Shown here: positions 1 to 11,570 of the stretch, piece by piece
How the letters are laid out: each line of letters begins with the position of its first letter
How positions within the stretch are numbered: position 1 is the stretch's first letter
The notes under the pieces: generated by a model
Databases searched by the model: none
What the model saw: only the letters and a program-made list of their open reading frames with translations
What the model was told of the DNA's origin: nothing
Assembly: GCF_030272615.1 (NCBI RefSeq)
Contig: NC_081412.1
Span: forward strand, 18,143,932-18,207,931
Direction: 5' to 3'
Source: Cryptomeria japonica
Taxonomy: Eukaryota; Streptophyta; Pinopsida; Cupressales; Cupressaceae
Length of the DNA stretch: 64,000 nt
Position numbers and translations under genes: made by a program

Positions 1-3000
1 TTCCTTGAAGATAGAAGAGGGTGGACGAATTGCAAACCACCTGGAAGCATTCAATATGTTGGTGGCTCAATTAGTATCCGTCGGTGTTAAGATGGACGAG
101 GAGGAGAAATGTCAGATCTTGCTTTACTCTTTGCCTGATTCATGGGATTCTCTTGTTATGGCTATCGGTAGTACTTCTGTTGTTTTGAAATCTGAAGACG
201 TGGTGGGTGCCCTACTCGGTGAAGAGATGCAAAGGAAGGTATCCATCAGTTCAAAGGAAGCCCTAACCATTCATGGAAGACCTAAGGAGAAAGGCAAGAA
301 GAATGAGAAGCGCGACAAGTCCAAATCCAAAGGGAGATCGAAATCTCCTGGAAAGTCCAAAGTCATTTGCTGGAATTGCGGTAAACTGGGTCACATCCGT
401 AAGGACTGCAAAGAAGAAAAGAAGAAGAAGAAAAAGAAAAAGTTCAATTCTGATTCTGAGTCTGACAAGGAAGATGGCGATGCATTTATTGTGGCTTTAG
501 TGACTCATGCAGGTAATGATGCCTGGCTAATTGACTTAGGTGCATCTTTTCATATGACTTCTAATAGAAATTGGTTTTCTAAATATGAAGGATTTAATGG
601 AGGTAAGGTGTACTTGGGTGATGATTCACCTCTAGACATTGTTGGTCGAGGTAAAGTTAGAATCAGGTTTTCTGATGGTAGAATAAAAAGGATTAATGGT
701 GTGCTGCATATCCCTGGATTAAAACAAAACCTGTTATCTGTGAGCAAACTGATAGATGCGGGTGTGCAGGTAGTCTTTTCTGAAACAGGATGTAAGATGA
801 TTAAGGGTGCTATGGTAGTTGCTAGAGGCGTCAGGTTTGGCACTTTGTATAAGCTTGAAGCATACACTGTTGAGTGTAATAGCACTTCTGTAAAAAGTAA
901 ATCTGTGGATACTTCACTGGAAGATTTGAAGGTTTCACCTTCAGCAGATGGAAATGGTTTTTGGGTACCTAAGGGTGCTCTTTCATCTAAAGCAAAGTTA
1001 CCTGCAGAGAAGACTATGTTATGGCACCAGAGACTTGGCCACATTGGAGAAAAGGGTCTAAGGACATTGAAAAATAAAAATCTTGTTAAAGGTTTGAATG
1101 ATTGTAATCTTGACTTTGATTTCTGTGAGCATTGCATTTATGGAAAACAAAACCGCGTTCAGTTTTACTCGAGTTCTCATAAAACTTGTGGTGTTTTGGA
1201 TCTTATCCATTCTGATGTGTTTGGTCCAGTAGATGTCTCTTCGATTGGAAAATCCACATATTATGTTTCATTTATTGATGATTTTAGTAGAAGGACATGG
1301 GTATATTTTCTAAAGAGTAAATCTGAAGTTTTTAGTCGTTTTAAAGAATTTAAAGCAATGGTTGAGTTGTAGATTGGAAAGAAAATAAAATGTTTGAGAA
1401 CTGATAATGGCGGTGAGTTTTGCTCTAATGATTTTGATAGATTCTGTAAAGACTATGGAATTAACAGGCAGAAGACAACTCCGTATTCTCCACAGCAGAA
1501 TGGAGTTGCAGAAAGAATGAACAGGACACTGATGGAGAAGGCTAGGAGTATGTTGAGTGGTGCTGGTCTCGAACAAAAGTTTTGGGCTGAAGCTGTTGCC
1601 ATTGCTTGCTACCTGATTAACAGGTCTCCTACATCAGCTCTTGTTGATAAAACACCTATGGAAGCATGGTCAGGTCACAAGCCTTCATTGAGACATCTTA
1701 GAGTTTTTGGTTGTGAGGCATATGCACATGTGCCAAAGGAGAAGCGAACAAAGTTGGAGAACAAGACTGTGAAATGTATCTTCATCGGGTATAGTTATGG
1801 TGTGAAAGGATACAAGCTTTGGGACCCTGTTGCACAAAAGGTAATTCACAGTAGAAGTGTTATTTTTAGAGAAATTAAGTCTCCTTCTGTTACATTGCAG
1901 CCAGAACAGACTAAAAAAGAAGATGTGATTCAACTTCCTTCTACACCTGAAAGAGTTGAATCGAGACCCCTAAATAGGCAAGAATTTGAGGAGAGCTCGT
2001 CTAGCTCTGAATCTTCAGAAGAGGAGGAAGAACCTCCAACTCAGCTTGTTCGAAGGTCTACAAGACATAGACAACCACCTGAAAGGTATTCACCTAATGA
2101 TTGGAGATGTATTTTTGCTCTGAATACTAGTGTGGATGAATCGAAATCTGTAGAAGAGGCATTAGGTATGAATGATGCAGAATCCTGGAAGATTGCTATG
2201 GAGGAAGAAATGGCAGCTTTGAAAAAGAATGATACATGGGATCTTGTACCATTGCCTAAAGGACGAAAACCTGTTGGTTGTAAATGGGTGTTCAAAAAAA
2301 AGATTGGTTCAGATGGAAGCATTGAGACGTATAAAGCAAGGTTGGTTGCAAAAGGCTACTCTCAAGTTGAGGGTGTTGATTACGATGAGATATTTACTCC
2401 TGTTGCAAAAATGACATCCATTAGATTTTTGCTTTCTATTGCTACTGCTTATGATTTAGAGGTTGAGCAAATGGATGTGAAAACTACTTTCCTTCATGGT
2501 GATTTGGAGGAAGATATTTATATGACACAGCCAGAGCACTATGTGGTGAAAGGCTAATTTGGTCTGTAAATTGAAGAAATCTTTGTATGGCCTCAAACAA
2601 AGTCCTAGGATGTGGTACCAGAAATTTGATACATATGTGTTGAGTTTGGGATTTGAATGTTCTAAATCAGATCACTGTGTTTATTATAAATCTGATGGTG
2701 ATCATTTCTTATTCATTGCATTGTATGTTGATGATATGTTATTCATTGGTAAAGGGAAATGTATGATTTCAGAACTGAAGTCTCAGCTCGCTGCTAAATT
2801 TGAAATGAAAGATCTTGGTGCAGCAAAGCACATTCTTGGGATGGAAATTAGAAGAGATAGGGTGAACAGAAAGCTATGGCTAGGCCAGAGTAAGTATGTG
2901 AATTCAGTGTTACAGAGGTTCAACATCCAGAATTGTAGACCATTGAGTGTTCCTTTTACAGTTGGAACGAAACTATCTGTTTCAGATTGTCCGGCATCCC

Positions 3001-3713
3001 CATTGGAGATGGAAGACATGAGCAGAGTGCCTTACCAGAGTGCGGTTGGAAGCTTGATGTATGCTATGGTCTGTACTAGACCAGACATTGCCCAAGCAGT
3101 GGGAGTACTTTCTAGATATATGTCTAATCCTGGTAGAGTTCATTGGGATGCAGTCAAAAGAGTCTTCAGATATTTGAAGGGTACTTCAGAGTATTCTTTG
3201 TGTTATCATGGTAATTCAGTTGGAGACATGACTTCCCTTGATATCCATGGTTATGTGGATTCAGATTGGGCAGGTGATATTGATAGCAGAAGATCCACCA
3301 GTGCTTATGTGTTTACTTTGTTTGGTGGTGCAATTAGTTGGATGAGTAAGCGACAGGCTGTGGTTGCTTTATCCACTACTAAAGCAGAGTATATGGCAGC
3401 TACTCATACTTGTAAAGAGGCCATTTGGCTTAAGAGACTGTGTTCGGATATTGGAATAAAACAAGGTACAGTGCAAGTTAACTGTGACAGTCAGAGTGCA
3501 ATTAGCCTAGCTAAGAACCCGACATTTCATGCTCGGACCAAACATATTGATGTTCAGTATCATTTTGTTAGAGATATGGTCGAAGATGGTAGGGTGAAGC
3601 TGGTTAAGGTGGAAACTTTGATGAATGTTGCAGATGCTTTAACTAAGGCTGTGAGCATAGAGAATTTCAGATGGTGTTCAGAGTCTATGGGCCTTATGGC
3701 CCCTAGCAATTGA
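1..3713 (+). pseudogene. gag-pol polyprotein of Copia element A, 5' truncated and broken
   Basis: The frame starts inside gag (AFNMLVAQLV). A CCHC knuckle (CWNCGKLGHIRKDC) lies near 367-411, followed by a lysine run. The protease site reads LIDLGAS where B has LIDSGAS, so the DSG triad is damaged. Integrase shows an HHCC-like region (WHQRLGHIG ... CEHC), IHSDVFGP, DDFSRRTWVY and PQQNGVAERMNRT. RT carries YVDD at 2724-2735, and RNase H motifs (DSDWAG, STTKAEY, CDSQSAI) follow. Two lesions are clear: TAG at 1370-1372 within integrase, and a 5-bp deletion relative to B near 2554 that shifts the frame and gives TAA at 2555-2557. The last frame runs 2559-3713 and ends normally before the polypurine tract. 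The protein family is certain. I infer that the copy is non-functional. Confidence 0.93.
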
Positions 3714-3755
3714 TTCATTGTGTTGACATTCCCTTCCGCTCCTGCAAGGTGTTCG

Positions 3756-3769
3756 ACAAGTGGGAGATT
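3756..3769 (+). promoter_or_regulatory. polypurine tract of element A
   Basis: A purine-rich run (ACAAGTGGGAGATT) directly abuts the TGTTGGG start of the 3' LTR. Element B has the same run at its own 3' LTR. By analogy with the family it primes plus-strand synthesis. Confidence 0.7.
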
Positions 3770-4662
3770 TGTTGGGAAAAATGGTGTCTCAACCTTGCAT
3801 TTATGCGAGGTTACTATTTATAGTAATTTTTCATTTGAGCACGAAATGGTGTGAAACTCTCCCTGAAGCTTCTGGTTGGCTAGATAAGCATTCCGGTAAA
3901 GTTGCGTCGCAAGGTCACAGCTAGTTTTGGAGATATTAAAGTTTTCATCTTGGAGGGGTGCAATAAAATGTTTAAATTAATTTTGGGGGCTTTAGAGGCT
4001 CCAAAACGCCCTGAAAAGTGGCCATAACCAGCACAACAGGTTATGAGGTGATAGAGCACTTCGCGAGCTTTCCGACGCTTCAAACGGTTCGTCAATCGGA
4101 CACCCGGTTCTCAAGTTATGGCCTTCGGAAGTTTGTACTCCTGAAATACGAAAAATAATCTATATCGGATACATAAATGAGCTGTAAAAGGGAGCGACAT
4201 GTGTTGATGTGTGCTTTAACATGTCATAGGACATCTAGAAGGGAGATAAGGTCGGCTACACCTTATTGGGTGGTTTTAGCCCATGGTTTTGTAATACCGT
4301 TTGACGGTTTCTTGTATTGTATCTCCTATTTATGAGGTGTGTGAGATAGAGGTTGGGTGTAAGAGTCCTATGGCTATTGAGTTGCCTCTGAATCTCTGAT
4401 TAGTGGTACTCCTGCTAAGAGCTTGCTCTGCAAGTATGTTGTATTCTGTTTTTGATTGCTGAATAAAATATTGAGTTGCTTTTGGAGGGTGGGGTTTTTC
4501 TCCCGAAAGGGTTTTCCCCACGTAAATCATTGTGTTGTGGTATGAATGCTATTATATCTATTTCTATTTTCTGTAACTGTTGTAATGATCTGAAAAAGTT
4601 TTGCATTACCCTCCTCTCAAGGTTAGTGTAGGAAGTTGTTTCTGCTACTTAACTTCCTTACA
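3770..4662 (+). repeat. 3' LTR of Copia element A
   Basis: Begins TGTTGGGAAAAATGG and ends CTTCCTTACA, so it has TG...CA ends. It matches both LTRs of element B along its length. An AATAAA at 4462-4467 is a plausible polyadenylation signal. Just after it lies a two-stem hairpin: outer arms GTGGGG (4489-4494) and CCCCAC (4516-4521), inner stem CCC-GAAA-GGG (4502-4511). The LTR holds promoter, R and U5. Short open frames inside it are chance. Confidence 0.92.
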
Positions 4663-5465
4663 AAAACCACTACACACTAGTGCTAAAAAACCAATAGCAC
4701 TAATATTACTACACAACAATGCCATTCTAGGACAACAACGCTACAACATTGACTCAATTGTGCTACAAAAACCATAGTGCTAATACTACTATATGACTGC
4801 GCTACAACTAATGATAGTGCTAAAACCACTGGGCAATGACACTATAGTGGCACAAAACTGCTATTTTAGATGACAACAACGCTAAAACACAGTTTTAGAA
4901 CTATTGTCTTGACTCAACTTGGACACTTGAAAAAACATATAAAAAATGCATAAAAAACAAAAATTTAAATTTACGTACCGTTGGTCCGTAGTCATCTGGC
5001 TGCTGGAATTGATGGATCCACTCTAGCCGATGATCTGCTATGGGTACCGGCATGCTGACTGTTGCTCACTCCTTCACCAAAATCACTATCAGAGCTCTGA
5101 ATCATTGTAGAGATGGATGCAAATGACCTTGTTTTTTACCCCTTCCCCTCCATATATACCCTCCGCCCTAAACCTAATTTTACCGCGCTCATCGCTGTGG
5201 TCCTAGTGAACTTCCAGCACCTTCCATTTCTTCATTTTAAATCTGATTTCTTCTATTCTTTCACCGTTATTCCTATTTTCTTCTCTTCTACCTCCTCGAC
5301 AATTCTCATTCTTTTTCAAGAGATTGCCCGATTTTTTGAAATTTTCTGGCCCATCTCTCGAGGGGGCAACCACCCACTAAATTAACATTTATGGGGCATA
5401 TTTCTTCACGCCTATTTTTTCTTTCTTTGAAATGACGCAATAAACCTCACTATCTCAAAGAGGGG
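4663..5465. other. spacer after element A; degenerate motif cluster and possible broken exon
   Basis: The stretch at about 4670-4880 repeats a loose motif, roughly AGTGCTAAAAACCACT, in varied forms without a fixed period. A short minus-strand frame sits at 4992-5105 (separate entry). From 5110 to 5465 the sequence is pyrimidine-rich and I recognise nothing in it. Confidence 0.4.
4992..5105 (-). pseudogene. short serine-rich frame, possible broken first exon
   Basis: Minus-strand ATG at 5105-5103 opens a 37-codon frame beginning MIQSSDSDFGEGVSN and containing ARVDPSIPAAR, then TGA. Right after the TGA the same frame continues as LRTNG up to a GGTACGTAAAT that would suit a splice donor. Codon choice and composition resemble protein-coding sequence more than the AT-rich surroundings do. 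It could be the first exon of a decayed transposase gene. I recognise no domain, so the call is weak. Confidence 0.2.
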
Positions 5466-6956
5466 CAAATGTAGTCACATAAATCTGTCCATTTAATTAA
5501 ATGAATATTTACTATTTATTTGATTATTTATCCACTAGCCAATAGTTAATTAAATTATATTTAATTAATTCATCCTCAATCCCTTCTCCTATTAATTAAA
5601 TAAATTATCCATTTTATTTAAATTAATTCATTAAAACACACCTTTAAATCAATTAAATAGATAAATCATATTTATTTAATTTAACCCCTTTCTTCTTTTA
5701 AATAAATAAATTAAATATTTATTTAAATCCCCCTTCTAGCCCATTTAATTAAATTTACATTTAATTAAATCTCCCCACTTGTAAAATCTTACAAATGCAA
5801 GTTACAACCACAATTGAAATAAATTAATTTTATTTTAATTAAAATCTTATTTTCTCTCACCCACCAAACCCACTTGCAATCCTAAATCCCCTTCTAGACC
5901 CTTCTAACCACTTTCTAATCATTCCTAATTAGCCTAATCCATCTCCTAAATATTGTTACATTCCTAAGCACTTTGAAGTCACTTCTCAAAGCCTTCAAAG
6001 TCTTTGAAAAGCATTCAATGCTTTATGTGTTCAACAATCTAACCTCTAAAGTCTTCCAAACCACTAATGGCTCTTACATAACCATTTATGGTTAACTCAA
6101 CTCACCCACATGGTTAGAGACTTTACCTCTAACTCAACCCCCATTTAACCCATGTGTCTCCTCAAGCATTTATTGCTTTGACCATGGTTATCCTCACTAA
6201 CTCTTGCATAAGATTTTATCCATTGGATAAAGGCATTATTCCTTGAATAATGAATTTATTCATTCAACTCAACATTAACCTTACCTCCCAAGTTAACCCC
6301 CATATCATGTCAAGCATTTAATGCTTCTTCTCTCTCCCCGCAACTCATCTCATGTTGACATTTGTTATCCTGGTCTAGGGTTGAAAGCCCTCACATGAAT
6401 CATAAACCCTTCAATCCTGACCCTTGTTGAGATTACTCAATCTCAACCATCCATTGCTCCATTTTTCTTATAAATAGAGCCCATTCCTTCATAATCCAAG
6501 TCTTGAAATCTTGTATGTATTTAACCTATAGTGAAATTTAGAGAGCATTTAGCATAATAATCTACCTTTGTTTTTTTGGCTAAAATTAACATTGGACAAT
6601 TAGATAATATCTCATTTTAGCTTGTTTACATTTGCATTTTCATAAGTTTTCATTCTATAATCTTGAATCTCCATAAGACATCCAGAATAGTGCAAATACC
6701 TACTGAGAGCTACACTCATTTGGGAACTTGGAGAGGAGAGGAACAAGAGAGGAGTAGCTACAAAGATGGTGGAGAGAATTTGGAGATGTCTTATTGCATT
6801 TCTTAGTTTTCTTAAGCTTTCCATTTTGAGTTTTGTGTCTCTCTTGATATGCTTGCTTAGGATAGTATTTGATTTGTGATTTCTAACACTAACACTTGGT
6901 TTGTTGCTTGTGTGTTTTTGTTGGTCATCCTAACATTCCTTTTTGCAGAGCATCAA
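5466..6956. repeat. AT-rich LTR-like repeat, family not identified
   Basis: Noncoding, with many TTTAATTAAAT motifs (5490-5860). A TATA-type promoter sequence (CTTATAAATAGAG) lies near 6468-6480, and the region after it looks like transcribed leader. The layout of long AT-rich upstream part, TATA box and T-rich tail is what a solo or truncated LTR looks like. I could not fix the ends or find a partner copy in the window. Its right side abuts the truncated LTR of element F at about 6957. Confidence 0.35.
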
Positions 6957-7150
6957 ATTTACTAAATAAATATTCCTTGATGTCAGCTTCCTTGAAGTAT
7001 TGATGTCGGTGTCGGTGTCGATGTAGACTTGAATGCTTCCAATGTCGGTATCTGTCGATATATGCCTCCTAGTTCCGGTTTATGACTTCCATCAGATCTT
7101 GTTGCCATGAATGACAACAAAATGAATCCAATTAGTGTCAATTGCCAATA
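6957..7150 (-). repeat. 3' LTR fragment of element F
   Basis: Matches the terminal 194 bp of the other LTR (12303-12496), including the GATGTCGGTGTCGGTG run. Its outer terminus reads TATTGGCAATTGACAC on the minus strand where the other copy has TGTTGGC. The rest of this LTR is missing because the match stops abruptly at about 6957. Confidence 0.8.
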
Positions 7151-7162
7151 ATCTCCCCCTTT
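7151..7162 (-). promoter_or_regulatory. polypurine tract of element F
   Basis: Minus-strand AAAGGGGGAGAT directly precedes the 3' LTR. The identical 12-mer precedes the LTR of element H at 33563-33574. Confidence 0.75.
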
Positions 7163-7400
7163 GGCATTGATGGCAACACTCATGTGAAAAATGGATTCCC
7201 TGAAGGTGTGCTCCCCGTGAGCAATACACTCCATATACTCCATCTGATAATATTTTCTTTGATATTTTTCACATATGTACATAATCCCCCTTTGAGATTA
7301 ATGCCAAAGACTGGTGAAATAATAAAAGAATGAAAGAATATTATTAGTGTCACTTGAGCTTAGTCATCTTCAGGATTTCTGGGTATGCCTTTTGTAGCAA

Positions 7401-9988
7401 CTAAAGATACGCGTCCCAGCCTGATTTGAAAGTATCAGATGCTAATGCAAGTCCACTAAGTATGTGGGCAAGTGATTCCTTTTCCTGGGTATCTACCGGT
7501 GTGGGTTTTGCTAGCATATCCATGCATTCTTTCTTGTGAACACCCAATGAATCAAGTCTAGGGCTTACCAATCCTCTTAAATTTCTTTCTCTCCTTATTA
7601 TTTTATCTTTCTCCTTCTCAAAAGAAAAAACTTGGTTATCCAAGGACAAAATTTGTCCATCAAAAAATGTAGTTAGTGCAGTCAGTCCATCAAAAGAGAG
7701 CAATATTAGCCATTTTGTCATATAACTCTTTCAATTTGCTATCTACATTAGTTGTAAGATTTCCTAAATTATAACATACTCTGTAGATATTAGTACATTG
7801 TGTTAAACAAATTTCAATGGGAGTAAGCATATCTTCTATTTTCTTCTTCCCAGTTTCTATGAGTTGATCAAAAGTTGCTCTTTTTGCAACAGAGAAATTG
7901 TCCAAGCCTATCGGTCTGCAATCTATCTGAAGGATTGAAAATTATTTCATATGTGGTTTGTTAAAGTCTCGAGCTTACTGGAAGGGCTTGCTCCATCCTC
8001 AATCTGATAGTCAGGCATTATTCTGTGTAGTACAGAGACCGATTGATCAATTAACCCTTTGTCTATAGTTCCTTCCTTTAGCAATTTCTGAGTGGTCATC
8101 ATCATTAATTTTGTTGGACTTAACACAGAGACTAATTTCTTCTCGACCTGAGAAATGTCAATTGCCAAAAATCTTATCGAGGAATCAATTTTACCTGTCG
8201 GTATGGACTCAGTTGATTTTACCTTGTTCATCTCAACCTTTTTTGCACCGGTGGCTTCGTCACTTGGTGCAGTATCGGTTATTGTCGGTGGAGTATCATC
8301 CATAGTGTTTCCAGTGTTTTGTATATTGCCTTGCTAAAAAATTGTCTGTGTCGATACAGACTATACACTCTCTTTAACTACCAGTTGTGGTTGTGCCAAA
8401 ACTGGAGTTGAACTACCCAAAATACCCTTTCCTTTTGATTTGTTAGGAATGGTGGGGGATGTTGCCTTTGCAAATTCTTCTGCAAAGGCTTCCTTAGCGG
8501 TGGCAGAAGTGTAGTAGGCTGAGCTGCCTTTCTGACAAGTCTCCTCATAGGTTCTCACCTTTTGTTGCTCTACCGGTGTTTTTGCCCCATTCTTCCTTCG
8601 TACCCTTATGAAAGCCAGAGGCTCATTATCCTCAGGATCAGAGTCAAAAGTGATAGGAGAAATGTGTACTTGTGGCTTCTTCACTTCTTCAGTAGCAACC
8701 TCTACCGGTTTGACTACTTGTTTAGATTTGGAGCCCAACTGAGTGTCTATCTTATGAAACACATCTTGTCCATATGCAGGCATCTTTTCTATTTTCTTTT
8801 CTCTTCTCTTCCTGTTAAAATTGTTTTTCACTTCAAGAGCCTTTTCTCCTGCTGTACCAAAGTGTTCTGTCTTATCATCTAATGGGGCATCTAACAACAT
8901 CTTTGCATAAAGGTCAAAAATGTTATCATCTACCTCATATCCAAGCTCAGTAATCTAGATTTGCCTGGGTTCAACTGCTTCCATGAGAGTTTCATCATTT
9001 TTCATCATGAAACATATATCAGTGGAATAATTCTCCACAATACTCTTTGAAATTCTCTCCCTTTTCCTCATGTTTTCTTGAAAAGTCTTAAAATACCGCA
9101 AAGTTTCTCATCTCTGTCGGTACCAAGACTGGTGATAGCTATCTTGATCTGCATACCTACCGGTATGTCATGAGTCCATTGCTTCTTTCCTAAATTGGAT
9201 AGCTCATTCAGGAAGTAAAGCATTAAACAAACAATTAAGTTTCCATATCTGAAGGTTCGTTTCTTGGTTCCTTTTATCTTAGTAAGGTTTAACATCAATT
9301 CACTCCTCATCCATTCACATAAGTCATACTTTACACAATTCCTTAGCATCTGATATGCGACATGAATGCATGAACTTGCAACAGAACTCAATTAGTTGGA
9401 TTGAGTTACCTTGTATCCTATGATCATGCTCGCAAACTTTATGTCTGTGTCGTTTATTGTGCTTATCCTCATTGATCTACTATCATATGTAGCACCAGTG
9501 AGTTTTTCGACCTCTGTGTTGGAAATTTTCTTGCCAGGTTCTTGTCCGACCCTTGGTAACACGGTGACAGCTTGGATAGATTCCTTTGTGAGCATGTAGG
9601 GTCTATCTAACCAAATGAATTTGTTGTGAACCCTGCTCAGAACATATCTGATCACCTCATCCTTGAATTTTGGTATGTACAGAATATCAGTTAACTCTAG
9701 ATCCTCAATTGCCTTGAATTTTGGTTTGATCATTCTGATGTCTCCTAGTATCAATGATTGATACATGCTTTTGATGTCTTCGGTGCCCAAATCCTCAAGA
9801 GTGTAGTGAATGCATTCCCTTACATCTTCAACATACATTACTCTGTTAAGAACCCTAGAAAATGCTCCCGCAGAGCCTTCCTTCTTGGAAATTTCAGGAA
9901 CCTCCTTAAAGACTAGCCTTAACCTATCCTTGACTTCGCCAACGGTGGGATTTGCAATAAAAGTGGGTGTTGAAGATCCAGATGCCAT
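7401..9988 (-). pseudogene. envelope-like third frame of element F, broken
   Basis: A coding-like track starts at ATG 9988-9986 (MASGSSTPTFIANP) and runs in pieces down to about 7401. The first piece, 198 residues, ends at TAA 9392-9394 and the same frame resumes at once to 9068. Further pieces follow at 8900-8361, 8303-7947, 7905-7690 and 7721-7401 with stops and frame changes between them. It is rich in charged residues with coiled-coil-like stretches near the C-terminus. No signal peptide or clear membrane segment is visible. It has the position (next to the 3' LTR) and size of the envelope-like frame of Sireviruses, and it could alternatively match the family called putative plant transposon protein. 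Function is unknown. Confidence 0.55.
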
Positions 9989-10351
9989 GTCGAGAAATAC
10001 CTGAGAGTGAGTGTCGGAGAAAGATTTGAGTGCTTAAGATAATTGCTCAAAATCCTCTCTTAATGCTTTGCTTGCTCTTAATTCGCCTTTACTTTGCTCT
10101 GATTGCTTGAGTTCTCGGTAAGTGAAAATGAATTCACTTACCCTCTTTTATTAGTGAGTAAAAACCCTAATTTTCTATAATTAATGCTTCACCAACAACC
10201 CTACAAATGTCGGTTTCACAGTTATGTGCCGAGGTAACCTTCATCGATGATGAAAACATTTCTCCAGATCTCTTTCCAGATCTCCTTAGATCTCTTCCGA
10301 GGTAACATGCAAAATTTAGTAGTGACTTTGCCAACCCCTAAGGCTTATGCC

Positions 10352-11499
10352 TTAGTTACCGGTGGAATTTCCTACTGATGGAGGAATACCCTGTTCTACC
10401 AATGTAATTGCCTGTATAGATCCATCTCCACTTTGTTCTTCAGATTTTCTAACCCATCTCTTGGTGCGATCTTGTTTTATTTCATCTACCTTATGCTTTC
10501 CTTTCTCATTATTAACCGGTTGAGTCTTGCTTCTACAATACTTAGCAATATGACCTACTTAGCAATATGACCTATTTTGTTGCATGCATAGCATGTAGCA
10601 TTGTTCTTCTGAATTGCTTTGACATATCTGCTATTATTATCTCTTGACCTACAGTGATTAGAAAAATGTCCAAACTTTCCACATGCATGACATTTAACAT
10701 TCATTCTATAATCTTTTGATCTATGACCATATTTCTTGCAGTTTGGGCATTGACTGGGAACAAAATTGTAGTTTTGATTTGCCTTATTTCTATATTGTTT
10801 AGCCATATACCCAAATTTATTGCAAACAAAACATCTACCATTGAATTTATAAGCATTAGATTGCCTTACCAGTTTCCTCTGTTCTGATGAGTTCTGCATA
10901 CCGATTGTCTAATCTTCATTAGCAGTACTGAAGCTTTCACCTTGTACAAATCCAAGTCCTCTAGAATCATCAATCTGTCTTTATCTTTTCAATAAGTCAT
11001 CCAACTGTGCAGCACTGATCCTAAACTTCTCTTTATACTCACTTGTAGTAGTCAGATCATCTCTCAGAGTAAATACTTGTCTTTCAAGTTCTTGTTCATT
11101 GTTCCAAGAGTGTGCCAAATCAGTTCTCAACAGATTATTCTCATGAGTCAATCTTCCACATTCATCAAACTTGTTCTTCAGAGATAAAACAAGATTATCT
11201 TCCTTCTTCTTTATGTCCTTAATATCTTTTGATAACCTCATGGTTAGATCTTGCATTTCATTTTTCATGAGCATGTTTGCTTGACTTAGTTTCTTACATT
11301 ATTCCTTAAGAGCATTCTTCTCCTCATCATCCGGTTGATGCAGAAGTTATTCTCTCTTGGCTTGAGCAGATGATAACCTTTCTTGCAAGATAAGAGTGAA
11401 TTCATTTGCAGAATTCAATTCTTCTTGCAATTTCAAGTTCTTCATCCTTTCAGCATCATAATCCTCAAGAGCCATCTCAATTTGCTTTTCCATAGCCAT
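10352..11499 (-). pseudogene. gag remnant of element F: coiled coil plus zinc knuckles
   Basis: From ATG 11499-11497 (MAMEKQIEMALEDYD) the frame is heptad-rich down to 10981. It then shows four knuckles: CFVCNKFGYMAKQY (degenerate), CPNCKKYGHRSKDY (last Cys lost), CHACGKFGHFSNHC (intact) and CYACNKIGHIAK. It ends TAA at 10352-10354. Stops or shifts near 11346, 11280, 10980 and 10905 break it, and 17 bp (CTTAGCAATATGACCTA) are duplicated in tandem near 10538-10571, inside the last knuckle. The N-terminal UBN2-type gag core seen in elements C and D is absent: the leader passes straight into the coiled coil. This is the nucleocapsid end of a Copia gag. Confidence 0.75.
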
Positions 11500-11558
11500 G
11501 TTCAAAGATTCTAGTTTCAGGATCTTCCTCAAGCTGTTAAACTTCTTCGGAGGTACCA

Positions 11559-11569
11559 GGCGATACCAA
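11559..11569 (-). promoter_or_regulatory. primer binding site of element F
   Basis: Minus strand reads TTGGTATCGCC just inside the 5' LTR, a changed form of TTGGTATCAGAGC, which is complementary to the 3' end of initiator tRNA-Met. Only the first eight bases are conserved. Confidence 0.6.
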
Positions 11570-11570
11570 T

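Larger units (their letters stand above)
1..4662 (+). mobile_element. Copia-type LTR retrotransposon A, 5' end outside window
   Basis: Element read in from the left edge. In order it shows the end of the gag core, a zinc knuckle, protease, integrase, reverse transcriptase, RNase H, a polypurine tract and a 3' LTR. The gag, protease, integrase, RT order is the Ty1/Copia order. Its LTR and coding region closely match element B at 55785-61754 on the other strand, so the two belong to one family. The 5' LTR and gag start lie outside the window, so the target-site duplication cannot be tested. The reading frame is broken (see the pseudogene entry). Confidence 0.93.

Noticed and set aside
550-1137. 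195-codon frame antisense to element A integrase (also antisense in B)
   Set aside because: Shadow of the conserved gag-pol frame. No independent motif.
3880-4606. Small frames such as MTNRLKRRK... in LTRs of A and B
   Set aside because: They lie in LTR sequence, on the strand opposite to the element's transcript, and recur only because the LTRs recur.
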